This document shows positions 22,291 through 32,079 of a stretch of DNA of 37,351 nucleotides, piece by piece. Numbering within the stretch: position 1 is the stretch's first letter; each line of letters opens with the position of its first letter. This DNA comes from Phialocephala subalpina (lineage: Eukaryota > Ascomycota > Leotiomycetes > Helotiales > Mollisiaceae), in contig FJOG01000047.1 of the NCBI GenBank assembly GCA_900073065.1, forward strand, positions 170,888 to 208,238. Direction: 5' to 3'. The translations under genes were made by a program, and so were the position numbers. The notes beneath the pieces were generated by a model. It saw only the letters and a program-made list of their open reading frames with translations, was not told the DNA's origin and ran no database searches.

Positions 22291-22640
22291 TGAACGTAGT
22301 CTTATCGTCCAGTACAGCCAATGACAAAGTTCAGCACCTGCTAGTATATTAATGCTTCAAATCGTAATGCATTCCAGAGCGGACATCTTGCTACAGCACA
22401 TTGATCAAAGTACCTTTCTGGTTTCTCCGCGTTCATGAGATCTGATTATGCGGAACAGCTTCAAATTTGGGTTGATGCAGGTTTAAGGAGTACCACGTGA
22501 TCGATCTCGCTTCGACTTTCGGCAGCGCGAAAGCCTCCGAATGTTCCTTTGCTATGGAAGACACTGCTTATCAGTGTGCCCGTCCTCTGATTCTTATCGA
22601 ATGTGCTCACGTGCACTGTTTGCACCGTTTGCACCCAATT
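22291..22640. other. Intergenic, no feature recognised
   Basis: Balanced composition with no open frame of note. It contains a TGCACxGTTTGCACCGTTTGCAC direct repeat near 22612-22634. Nothing else is supported. Confidence 0.3.
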
Positions 22641-23000
22641 TTTAGTGCGGAATTAGCTCCACGAGCAGTATAAATGAGGCTCCTCGCCTCCAACTCTCGA
22701 TCTTTTTTCCCTCAAGATGGCCATCTTGACTTGTAGCCACAGCAAGCATTTCGGAGCAGCCTGTGTTGTAGCCCACCGCGTTCGAACGAATGTGATGGAG
22801 ACCCCTCGTGTTCACACGAGGGAGACTCATCTCTTCGGAGATGGGGGCGTCACCCTGTTTCCAGTTCGAACGAATTGGAAATAAGAGGCGTCGGGGGACG
22901 ATGCGCTTCCACCTCCTCGTGGTGTCCCCTGGAAACTTCCAAGTGGAAGGCTAGGAGAAGCGCAACTAGATAGATCATAGATACAATACAATACAATCCA
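22640..23000. repeat. Hairpin-rich element ending in an ATACA-type repeat
   Basis: A run of GC-rich inverted repeats with short loops. Stems are 22676-22680/22686-22690; the palindrome TCAAGATGGCCATCTTGA (22712-22729); 22803-22811/22814-22822 (9 bp); 22828-22833/22838-22843 around a TTCG tetraloop; 22858-22863/22876-22881; 22894-22899/22924-22929; and 22936-22941/22944-22949. The pair 22792-22797/22848-22853 would enclose two hairpins as a three-way junction, and 22903-22909/22957-22963 would cross the 22894/22924 stem as a pseudoknot. The element ends with three copies of ATACA-type repeat (22981-22997), like the 3' ends of many fungal SINEs and LINEs. It has no credible protein. It may be a SINE-like retroposon or a structured RNA gene. 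Confidence 0.45.
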
Positions 23001-23339
23001 TTCTTGAATCAATGTACTCCTCCACTTCGTGATACTGTGGCGTGCGTCTTGAGCATCTATCCCTCGAAGCCATATCACTGCGCCGGTCAATCTTTAGCTT
23101 TGCTTATACACGCTGAATTTGCGGTGACTCACTGCGACATTATCAGCTATTTGACACGTCCATTCAATTACAGGGGATTTGGATACTGGAAGGAGGTCTC
23201 GTTGTGAAGGTGACAAAGTCCTTGCAATCCGCTTCCCGTTGATGAAAAACTAGAATTATGGGTGAAAGTGCATATTCCAAACATGACACAATTTTCTTGA
23301 GTAGTCTTTATATTTGCATTTAGAGCATGCTATCTAGCT
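23001..23339. other. Intergenic, no feature recognised
   Basis: Balanced to AT-rich; a 67-codon plus-strand open stretch (23004-23207) has no motif. No gene is supported. Confidence 0.3.
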
Positions 23340-23736
23340 TTAATCATCCAAAAGAGTGTCCTCGATCATGTTCAAGGATTGGGGATAGGAGTGCTGTGAG
23401 GCGGTATGATCTGCCAAGCGGTCTCCTTCAATCCAAGTTTCTCCTCTCAATGTGGCCTCCCAAGTAAGCCTCTGTGTTTGGATCATGTCGCGGTGTGGTT
23501 TAAAAAAACGTGATCTGCATTGTGCATGTGTTAGCAAGGGTTCGACACCCTGGGATGACGAGGGGTAAAGACTTGCCAAGGTACTTTGCTGAGTTGCAGC
23601 TGAAGATGGCTCGACATGCGCGCATGTATTTGGTGACAAAAAGACCTAGGTATACCACACGAAAGCCGCAGACTCTGTTGACCGAGATCAATACCACTGC
23701 GAGTATGTTCGATATAGCATAATCCTGTGAAACCAA
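23340..23736 (-). CDS. Possible small membrane protein, 5' end unresolved
   Basis: An upstream block encodes ISNILAVVLISVNRVCGFRVVYLGLFVTKYM, a plausible hydrophobic segment. It joins across a 73-bp GTACCT..TGCAG intron (about 23516-23588) to KSRFFKPHRDMIQTQRLTWE and a polar C-terminus ending IEDTLLDD at 23342. The frame is open upstream to about 23775 with no ATG, so an upstream exon is missing or the gene is a fragment. No family is recognised, and the splice is plausible rather than certain. Confidence 0.35.
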
Positions 23737-23739
23737 GCT

Positions 23740-24088
23740 CTCGTCGAAGATTTGCGATTGTTGGTTAAAAGCTCTAGGTCAGCCTCGCAGCCTCGCTTCG
23801 GAAATCTGGTCTCGGGTCCAACATTCAATCAAGCAAAAAATTATAACTTGTAATGGTCGACACGTGAGTCTAGCCTTGCATGACGAAGTAATTTGGATGT
23901 TTGCACCCTTCAGCATCCAAGAATCCCGCTACCCACTGCTATCTTGAGCTCTTCGACTTCTTTCCACATTCGCAGCTCATTTTTCAAAAACAAACGACGG
24001 ACGACCAGCGACCCTCCACATCACCTTCTACGACGATACTTACACACCACATCATCCCTGCATAGTCCAGTCGCCGCTTCCCATAGCC
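23740..24088. other. Intergenic: promoter of the CCHC gene
   Basis: Upstream flank of the plus-strand gene at 24089, with a C/T-rich leader (23930-24080) rich in CACC and CCTC. No gene is supported. An overlapping plus-strand open stretch, 23893-24207, lies out of frame with the CCHC gene. Confidence 0.35.
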
Positions 24089-25559
24089 ATGGATCACCAA
24101 CAAAGTCTCCCACAATTGCACGCAGATGCAATGGACGTCGACTTCATGGACGGCATTACTCGGGGTATGGCCGAAGCATACATTCAAGGTGTTTCGGAAG
24201 GCATTAGGAAGAGCAAGGAACAGGGTAAGGTACATATCATGAGGAGAAAACACAAGAAGGAGGTACGGAAGCTGTAGGAGCTCGAGCAAAATTTGAAAGC
24301 CTTGGAAAGGCCGACATACCATCCCGATCAGCCTTGCGCTGATTGTCGCTCCCACAAACACCAGCTGGTTGGCCATCCCAATCCGAATACTCGTGCAGGC
24401 TTCTTGAAAGGATGTCTGCCTTGCAACACGCTCGAACACTCATTCGCTCAATGCAGGAGGTTTAAGCCAGGTCAGAAGTGGAAAGTGCTTTACCAATACT
24501 ATATTGTGATGAGAGAGGGAATGTGTCCTGGGGAATTTCATGGTAAGTATTCTAAGTCTTTGTTCTAGTGATCTCTCAAAGTACTGAAAGAATTGTGCTG
24601 ATTCTAATGTCTTTTCAGGAGATATCAGAGAAATTGTCAATAGAGAGGGCAATTACACACTTAAGCACCTGCCACTCACACAAGGTTTTGCCTTGGACAA
24701 CCTTTATACCAATGTCGAAAATTTCAAAGCTCCGGGCAAGGATGATGATCGGACAATGCTCAAGTCTGATCCTTACTGGACTTCCGAAGATGCATGGGCA
24801 TATCTGGGTCGCTGGGCAGAGGCCAGTGCCCGCGTTCCTGACCTTGAGCGCAAGGCCTGGTTTGCAGAAGAGCAAGACAGACACGAAAGGATCCGGCAGA
24901 ATCTCATCAGGCAATATCTCGACCAGAAAGAATCAGCTCCTTCGTTGGTCCAGCTAGCCAATTTCTCGACCATTCACACAAAGTTGACTTCTCGCTTTGA
25001 ATCTATCGACGGTTGGGCTGATGGGGCCGATGTTGAGAGAATTTGGCAGAACATTCTTCATGCTGGACGCCACCCAGCCGGCGCGATGCTTGATCCGGAA
25101 TATGGTTTCCCACAACGGACTCCCACCAACTCGAGAGCGGTGTCTCGAAGCGTCGAGCCGGAAAGTTCGGGAACACCTCCTGCCCCAAATTACACAGATT
25201 GGGCAGAATATATGTCTGAAAAAACGGCCTCGGCATTGGGAGAAAAGCTTGTTCATGCGTCAGTATTTCGGCGTAGACACATGGCTCTTGCTCAACATTC
25301 GAAATTGAAGGCTTATATCAACCAACTTGTGGAGTCAGGTAAAGTGGTTGCTCGACATGCAAAGAATTTTGATCCCACGCCCCTCCGCGACCCTTTCTAT
25401 CCGACTGATCCACATAGCCCCAAAACCAGCCACCATCTACCAGATGAAAGTTCCGAGCGAGCCGGTAGTCCTACATCAGATAGACTGCTGTCTTTGATGA
25501 ATCTTGGTTACGATGGCAAGATGATAAGCATAGAGGAAGGTCGTGAACAGTACTGGTAG
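24089..25559 (+). CDS. CCHC zinc-knuckle protein
   Basis: ATG 24089 has an ideal context (agccATGG). The frame runs to 24542, a 76-bp intron (24543-24618, GTAAGT..TTTTCAG) follows, and 24619-25559 completes the gene. One TAG (24275-24277) interrupts exon 1, but a 48-bp in-frame intron 24230-24277 (AAG|GTACAT..CTGTAG|GAG) removes it, leaving 448 residues. That is the preferred model. A canonical CX2CX4HX4C knuckle is CLPCNTLEHSFAQC. Just before it, CADCRSHKHQ..GHPNP may form a second metal site. The C-terminal 310 residues are hydrophilic with helical stretches (AWAYLGRWAEASARVPDLER) and end EEGREQYW. Nucleic-acid binding is likely from the knuckle. No transposon enzyme is attached. It may belong to a helotialean knuckle family also seen at 14054-15171 and 20527-22290, but similarity outside the knuckle is not evident. 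Confidence 0.7.
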
Positions 25560-26003
25560 TGGAGTTGAGGACGCCATAATAGATTATGGTGCTGTGTCCC
25601 AAGCAGAAATGGGAAAGGTCTTTAGGAGAAATGACATGATAACTATACAGAATGGGCACTGTGAACCACCAAATCAGAATTAGCTTTGCATTGGAAAGGG
25701 AAGAAGTGTAGCGATGGACAAAGTACCAGTATTTTATGTGTTCTAGGAGTAATAAGTAAGATGAATCCAATGTCCAAAAGCGGGCCTTTGAGTTTGATGA
25801 CTGTGATTGTGCAGCGAGACCTCGAGAGTCGTATTAAATGTTAGGGGCATGGCTGGTCACCTTAGTGCCGCATTGTCATTTACAAGACTCCGGACAGTAA
25901 GGAGAGCCTTCCACTCTCGCAGCTTTACAAACGAGGTTCACATAAAATAGTAACGCGATAACATTAAAGGGGATTCTGTGAATATATTCCCTCCCAGCAC
26001 TTC
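25560..26003. other. Intergenic between convergent genes
   Basis: 3' flanks of the CCHC gene (+) and the DUF1772-like gene (-). A 99-codon minus-strand open stretch (25471-25770) overlaps the CCHC gene end and has no motif. No feature recognised. Confidence 0.35.
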
Positions 26004-26782
26004 TCACAATAGCGCAGTCACCAAGCCCACCAATCCTCCAGCACCAATCAACACCGCCCTCGTCGCGTTTAAACCCTCAAACTTCTCCAACAACCTATTT
26101 ACTCTTTCATTATCTTCGGCCGTGATCTCTTTCTCAGTCCTCTCCTGCGGTCCACTCAAATCCGTGAACTCAGCCCCTTCGCCCTCCCCATTCACAGAAC
26201 TAGTCGCAGTCCCCTTTCCCTCACGACCATCCCTCGCACTCCTCTCACTCCTCTTCCCATCCCTCTTCTCATTAATCTCAATCAACTCAGAATTCGTGGG
26301 GATCATCCCCAGTCTCGTAAAAGGCCCGATACTCATACTCAACGCCGCAGCAGCTAGATACCCATTGACCTTCCCACTATTACTCAAGACTCGAAGTAAT
26401 TGAGAAATGCTTTGTCCTGGGTCGAGGGAGGTGAAAGCGAGGTAGGCGAAGCCGGCGGAGGAAAGACTGCGGCTTGGGGAAAGTTGTGGGAGCCGCGGCT
26501 GAAGAGCCAGCGGATGGAGGGGAGGGAGCGGGCGGCCGCCGTCTGGTTGCGATTTGAGGATGGGGATATCGAAGAGGGAGACTGTGATGAGTTAGTATGG
26601 CATCTTTAGCAAGCGATTCATACATTGAAACGTGTGTAGCATAATTCAGGAACCATAATGTAGCATATTCAGAGGGGTAGGACAAGGAAAGGGAGCTTAC
26701 GGGAGGCGGTTCCGCCGGCGGCGATGAAGGAGGTTGAGATGCTGAGTGTTTGGAGGATGATTGTTGTTGTTGATGAGGGCAT
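26004..26782 (-). CDS. DUF1772 (anthrone oxygenase-like) membrane protein, possibly frame-altered
   Basis: Exon 26782-26701 joins 26581-26004 across a 119-bp intron with a TACTAAC branch site, giving 219 residues. Hydrophobic helices are visible: TSFIAAGGTASLSLFDIPIL at the N-terminus, SSAGFAYLAF, NGYLAAAALSMSIGPFTR, and RAVLIGAGGLVGLVTALL at the C-terminus. MIPTNSELIEINEKRD is typical of DUF1772/anthrone oxygenase-like proteins, which are small four-helix membrane proteins. In the middle the open frame reads PLPPLHPLALQPRLPQLSPS. Another frame over the same bases (about 26,480-26,545) reads RSLPSIRWLFSRGSHNFPQA, which fits the family far better as I remember it. This suggests two compensating indels: one extra base near 26,540 and one lost near 26,480. 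A polar insertion (GKRSERSARDGREG) lies in the loop before the last helix. Confidence 0.65.
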
Positions 26783-27415
26783 CTTGAAGGATTGTTGATT
26801 ATGTAGTTATTTTAAGTTATGATGCTGCATATTTGATGTTGGTAATGAGGATTTTTATATAAAGTTGTAGTTGCACTATTTGGTGGGGTAAAATAGTGAT
26901 GTCATCAAACAAGATGGAGAATAGTAGCAATTTTGTCCGTGGATCGTGCTTGCCAAGTTGCCATCAGTGCTCATGGACTGACACCGGAGTCCGAGCAGCT
27001 GGTAATAACTGTGCCTCATCACTCTAGCTTCGTTGTGATCATCAAAATCCATCCAGAGTAGCAACCGGGTTTTGCGGCTTATGAGACCTAGGCGAACGTT
27101 GTCTTGGTGTCGCTTGTCAAAAAGGGGTAGCGATGATCGTCGGATTTTGAGGGCTTTTGGCGATGTCTTGGCGAGCTTACGTACATTAAAAAGGGGGGCC
27201 GAGACCTCATGCGGCGCGGGAAACTTAAAAGTCCACGCCCGCAAGCTCAACGTCATAATCGCAAGTGTATCTATGACAGCTTGCATGCCGTTTCTAGCTT
27301 CATTATGTCTTCTAGTATAAGACGAAGAACGTCTCATCTCTTTTTCTACATCCAAAATCCAAGTCGTATCCTACTCCTCACCGGAAGTTCAATTCCAAAA
27401 GTCATACTTCAAATA
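26783..27415. other. Divergent promoter region
   Basis: Lies between the minus-strand DUF1772-like gene and the plus-strand dehydrogenase relic. A 159-codon minus-strand open stretch (27355-26876) starts with a true ATG but has no recognisable motif and overlaps the leader of the dehydrogenase. A GTATATAAA-like AT stretch at 26,850-26,866 could act as TATA for the minus-strand gene. Confidence 0.35.
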
Positions 27416-28484
27416 ATGTACCATCCTTCTCTCAAAATGCTATCTTTAGTAGAGATAAAGCAGTACCTAGGTGGTCAAGTCTTTGGAAAGCCATTCGTCC
27501 TAGACCTCACTCAACCTTTCGAACAAAGTATACGCCATCACGGGAGCCAACACTGGCCTCGGCCTCGAGTGTGCCAAGCACCTGTAAGTTAATCCAATGC
27601 ACACATGAAAGAAAACAACTGACGCCTTATAAAGAGCGGGCCTCAATGCTGGAAAGATCATCCTCGGCTGTCGGAAATTAGAGAAAGGAGAAGCAGCAAA
27701 GAAATCTATCCTGAGGTTCCATCAACGAACCTCTATCGAAGTTTGGCAAGTCGATCTCAGCAGCTTCGAATCCGTACTCGCTTTTGGGGATCGTCTGAAG
27801 AGCTTACCACGCCTGGATGGTTTCATCGCCATGCTGGTATCGATACCGTGGCGTTCAAGCTTTCTGAAGGATTTGAGCACTCCTTGACCGTCAATGTCAT
27901 TTCGACAACCCTGCTTTCAATTCTGGCATTGCTGAAACTCAAGCAAACTGCCGAGAGCACTAGAGCACATACGAATCTGGTCATCGTAGGATCGATGCAG
28001 CATGCCTTTGCACCTAGCCCTCAGTTGAAGGTTCCGGAGGGGAGGAACATCTTTGAGGTTCTGAGCGATCAGAAGACAGCCGATATGCAGAAGAGATACG
28101 AGTTCACGGAGCTGACGGTTCAACAAGTTGAGAAGGAACTTGCTGAGCGGCTATCAAAAGGTGGACAGAATCAGGTTGTTGTGAACTGTGTCAATCCTGG
28201 ATGGTGTGCGACGGAATTATCGCGGTACTATGACAAGGGAAGGATTGTAGGATTAATCTTCAGTCTTATTGGGAGGACTACGGAGGCCGGGGAGCAGGAT
28301 ATTGGTCCATGCTGTGACGGCAGGGGAGGAGACTCACGGACAGTACTTGAGTGAGTATCAGGTTAAGACTGAGTCGACTTTTGTACGGAGTAGGGAAGGT
28401 GATGCGGTGCAGAAGAGACTTTGGAAGGATGTGTCGGAGGACATTGAGAGATTGTCTCCGGGAGCACTGGCTGCTGTGGGTTGA
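27416..28484 (+). pseudogene. Short-chain dehydrogenase/reductase with two frameshifts
   Basis: The Rossmann motif SNKVYAITGANTGLG (TGxxxGxG) is intact and follows a probable first intron (27449-27503; start ATG 27416 uncertain). A 51-bp intron (27584-27634) follows HL. Downstream are AGKIILGCRKLEKGEAAK and VDLSSFES, but at about 27831 GCC-ATG-CTG stands where GCC-AAT-GCT-GGT (Asn-Ala-Gly) is expected: one base is lost and the conserved NAG motif is broken. The next frame continues IDTVAFKLSEGFEHSLTVNV through NCVNPGWCATELSR to EAG at about 28289. There an extra G in a GGGG run shifts to the frame of RILVHAVTAGEETHGQYLSE, which ends at 28484. The catalytic YxxxK appears as YEFTE. Broken by two indels and lacking the active-site Lys, it is probably a pseudogene, unless both indels are sequencing errors. 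Confidence 0.75.
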
Positions 28485-29183
28485 GAATTCTTGGCTCGTT
28501 GCATCTTTTCTCGATTTATTCTCTAATCCGTATTGATTAAATCATTCTTGTCTTCAAGGTTGTGTGTGCCGTCTCTAGTACTTGCAACGACTAGAGATAC
28601 ATGGATGTTGGATACTTGGTCGGGCACTCTCCAGAAGCATCCTTGCAGACAATAACTCACATCTCTTTATAGATTGTGCCAAAATTCGCTGTACCAGAGA
28701 TTGAAAATGATCTCGCTTGGACCGTCTCAATAGTGCTAAATGCACTGCAAAGGGGCAGTACCTGGTGATACATTGTGCAGCAGATCCACCGGTACCAGGG
28801 TTCGGGGCTGGCTTCATTCTCATGCCATTGTTACACATTTAAGCAAGAGGGAAGAACAGCAGTTCGGGGATGAGGTGTCCTTATACTGCTCTGCTACCTT
28901 TCCATTTGGGACAACACGAGCTTCGAGTTGAGATATAGAGCCTCAATGTCTCGACGCGGGCATATGAAAGGTCGGGTGGTAGTCGGAGATTGTGCTGGCT
29001 CTTGTATGTTGTCAAGAAACCCAGACTTTGGAGCGTACAGATCAAGGTTGACACGTGAGCGTAGCAATTATCTGACGAAAGAAGGTGAAGAATTGTCAAC
29101 ACCGTCGCGAAACTCAAACTCCTCTTCTTCTCACAATCCTGACATTGGCCACAAAATTACAACGACCACAATCCGACGTTAAA
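28485..29183. other. Intergenic, no gene supported
   Basis: Several short open frames on both strands (60-90 codons) lack motifs. It holds the promoter of the gene at 29184. No repeats or RNA genes recognised. Confidence 0.35.
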
Positions 29184-30238
29184 ATGGGTTACCTAAGCCA
29201 TCTCAAGGAGATAGTCCTGTGTGCCGCTGATGAAGGCCCTGCAGTGTCAGCAAGACTCGGTACTCTGCTCCGTGAAATCAAGAAAGTTGCTCGCGATAGC
29301 TTTGCTGGGCAAGTTAATCCTCCTTCTACCGATTGGCAAGCATGGGTGGTTGAAGATATGCTACATACAATCTGTATAAGTCTTCCCGTTAGTTATAGTT
29401 CATGAAACTAACCCATTATTAGGGTCCGGTGAACCTTTCCCAGGAGGCAAAGCACCACGCCGACCTCGAAGTGACACTCGGTCAATCGTGGATAAGAGTG
29501 GTACTCCAGAACTGGGACGAGATAGGGAGACTTTGAGAGCTCATTCGAGTCAAGAACTAGGGCTCGCTGGCTCTGAATATCGCGTTCCCCATGACCAGCC
29601 GCCACCTGAATAGTCATCGATGCTTGAAGCAGACTCGTTTTTCGAGAGGTGGTTGAGGGAGCCTGATTATTCATCTTTGGCCACATCTTCCACAAGCGAA
29701 AGTAATGGAAGCTCTCGAAGACGATCAAGGAAGGAGATCGTCAAAGGCACACCGGGAAATAGGTTGAGAGCTCGAGGCGCGTCGAATGGTAAAATCATGT
29801 GCAACACTCACATGGAGAGGAGACACACACGCCAGACTGCTACATATCTTCCCGCGAATCCCGCCCTTTGTCGCCTCGCGGTGAGAATAATAGTCACCTT
29901 CGATCACGAACCCCAGAGCGCAGCATATCAGTGAGTCAAAGCAACCACGCGGATTCAAGGAGAAGAAACGATCCGCAAGCCTCAGCTCGTCATCACCGCG
30001 AACCAGTTCGCCGAGAACAAATCTGTCTCAGACGATCACGAAGCCCTGAGCACAGCACATCACCTCGAAACAGCAACCACTCTAACTCCAACTCGAGACG
30101 ACGATAAGGTGAGCTGTCTGACTTAACACGACTATGCAGGAGCTGTGGAAACATCCACAGGGGCCGAGTGTGCCCTCGATAAGCGACCCTGGTCTCGAGC
30201 TGTTTTGGAATCTTGATGAAGTGTGTTTCTATGGATGA
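29184..30238 (+). CDS. Arg/Ser-rich hypothetical protein with internal TAG and unresolved 3' end
   Basis: ATG 29184 (aaaATGG) opens MGYLSHLKEIVLCAADEGP. Exon 29184-29373 joins 29423-29788 (49-bp intron), then 29836-30107 (47-bp intron). The frame contains TAG at 29611-29613 (PPPE-stop-SSMLEADSFFERW) with clearly coding sequence on both sides. The third exon is RS-rich: RSRTPERSIS..SNH..SRRR and RSRSPEHSTSPRNSNHSNS look like two copies of one unit. It ends at TAA 30105-30107. Alternatively, a GTGAGT donor at 29931 and an acceptor at 29985 lead to another open frame (QFAENKSVSDDHEALST) that could continue to 30238 as ELWKHPQGPSVPSISDPGLE, but that needs a 31-bp intron (30109-30139), shorter than any other here. 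RS segments suggest an RNA-related or nuclear protein. No domain is recognised. It could be a decaying gene. Confidence 0.45.
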
Positions 30239-30700
30239 TGGTATCTTTCCCTGAAGGGATATACTCAGAAGAGTTCTGCTAGCAGGAATATCAGTAATTA
30301 AGTACAGTCCCTAATCCCTCGTTTGCTACCATTGTTTCACAGAAGTGATTTGGCCAGATGGCCGTGCCTGAAGGCGACAAATTATAGTTCACAGAACTGG
30401 TTAACCAGAAGGTTTTGTGTGAAGACACAAGTATCCTTGACGACTCCATGGCAAATATCATTAATCAAAAGCCATACCAAACAAACCCTTCTTGACACCG
30501 TCTTACGTGAAGTTGTGACTTGAGTGACTTGAGTGACTTGAAGTGCTTGAAACTTTGTAAAGGGGTTACGACGAAAACTACAAAGAAGATTTTTGAATTT
30601 ATAAATTCCAATATTATATAATTTGTTTTAACGAGGGCGCTACGCTTTATACGGCTAGTAGAAAGGATTAGGTGATTAGTCAAAGTAAAAGCAAAATAAT
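30239..30700. other. Transition from gene-bearing to AT-rich DNA
   Basis: Composition falls from balanced to AT-rich between about 30,560 and 30,720. A short direct repeat GTGACTTGA occurs three times at 30,515-30,541. No gene is supported. Confidence 0.4.
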
Positions 30701-31066
30701 CCAACGAATATAATCGAAATATAAAATTCTTTAAATATTATATATTATCTTATTAATAAAATTAAATAACTTTTTAAATTTTTATATTAAATTTATAATT
30801 TTTTTAGAATATAAATCGTTAAATTCGATTATTATATAACGATAAATTAATTATAAATTAATAATTTCCATTTAATTTAATATATTTATTCTTAGAATAT
30901 AAAAAAAAAAATAAAAATAAAAATAAAAAAGAAAATATAAATAAAAAACCTTTAAACAAATGAAATATTTTAATTCAAATTAATATTTATATATTATATA
31001 TATAATTAATTTTAAGTATTAATCTTTTTTTAATAAATTTTATTAGTTTATTTAATTATTTAATTT
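30700..31066. other. AT-rich flank outside the LTR
   Basis: More than 80 percent A/T by eye, with no coding remnant. It lies just outside the 3' LTR of the retroelement and may be an older mutated repeat. Confidence 0.5.
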
Positions 31067-31328
31067 TGTGAGGTGTAGAATAGAAGGAGGCAACAATAGG
31101 TCAGATTGGTATTAGACTAATCTTTGTCTTTCTGCCAGAGATTCAAAGAGCCTTTATATACAGAATAACAACCTAAGAATAATAACCGCATAGCCCTCGT
31201 AAGACCTCTTACGCTACGCGTAAGCTTACGCGAGCTCTACGTAGGTTATGGAGGCTACGCAGCCTTAGGTGGTGGCTGTAAGCCAGCTAGAGGCTGCGCC
31301 AGTAGGACACCTAATCCTACACGTGACA
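31067..31328 (-). repeat. 3' LTR of the minus-strand Ty3/gypsy element
   Basis: 262 bp bounded by TGTGAGGTGTAG and CTACACGTGACA, imperfect inverted ends with the TG..CA termini of LTRs. Read on the minus strand it starts TGTCACGTGTAGG and carries a TATATAAAG box (about 31,152-31,160) followed by a plausible transcription start. It is less AT-rich than the flanks. Only one LTR is inside the window; the 5' partner should lie beyond the right edge. Confidence 0.7.
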
Positions 31329-31330
31329 CG

Positions 31331-31342
31331 ATTCCCCCCCCC
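31331..31342 (-). other. Polypurine tract next to the LTR
   Basis: On the minus strand AGGGGGGGGGAAT stands directly upstream of the LTR, as expected for the second-strand primer of an LTR retrotransposon. It fixes the element's orientation as minus. Confidence 0.65.
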
Positions 31343-32079
31343 TATAATACCGTCCTTGGTATTAAATCTCTATCATAGGCCTCATTAACTCTCCGTAACG
31401 GTCGCTGTAAGCTTCCGCTGCCCCTACGTCCTTTGTGAGGTTCGGGCTACACAAGTACGGGATAAGAATGCCCCTTGATTAGTTTGTTTCCATCAGATCA
31501 GTAGGCCGACCTTAGTGGCTTGCCGATGGCATATCGTAGGAATATATAAATAAGAAGATCTCCCTATAAGCTAAAACCGGGAGCAGGAGTTTATTATATC
31601 CCTATAGCAGCTATAATAATAATTATCTCGCTAATTGGTAGATAAAGTGGTGGCTTACTCCCCTTATACGTGGGGTAACACAAAGACCCTTACATGCCTT
31701 AGCAAAGACCCTCTGGACTTCAAAAGAAACAAACAACCTCCTAAATAAAACCTAGGTCCTTATAGTATAACTCTCGCATCGCGTCTCTCAATGGAGCGTC
31801 GTGATTAAGGGGCTGGTTGGCGTTCGGGCCGTAATCGCGGGCGTTTTATGCCACCTGACTAGTCAGAATCGGGGTGATCTATTCCTAATCCGGTATAGCG
31901 TGACTCCCCAAGGTCGCGAAGCGAGGCTTCAGGCCTCCTTTATATAACCGAGCGGTATTCTCTTTATGCTTAGTCTCTCCAGATCATCTTATACTTTCGT
32001 AATTAAGCCTTATAAGCTTCTTTTAATCTTCTAACCTCTATTCGATATATCGATTACCCCTATCCAGTTTGCCCCTTTT

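Noticed and set aside
22771..22790. tRNA-type B box (GTTCGAA) of a tRNA-derived SINE
   Set aside because: The GTTCGAAC match is itself part of an inverted repeat, and no A box at suitable distance was found.
22792..22963. Self-cleaving ribozyme (HDV-like) suggested by the pseudoknot
   Set aside because: The stem order and lengths do not match the nested double pseudoknot, and no catalytic core could be identified by eye.
26876..27355. 159-codon minus-strand open frame with ATG
   Set aside because: No motif, overlaps the leader and first exon of the dehydrogenase relic, and composition resembles chance. Kept only as a note in the intergenic entry.
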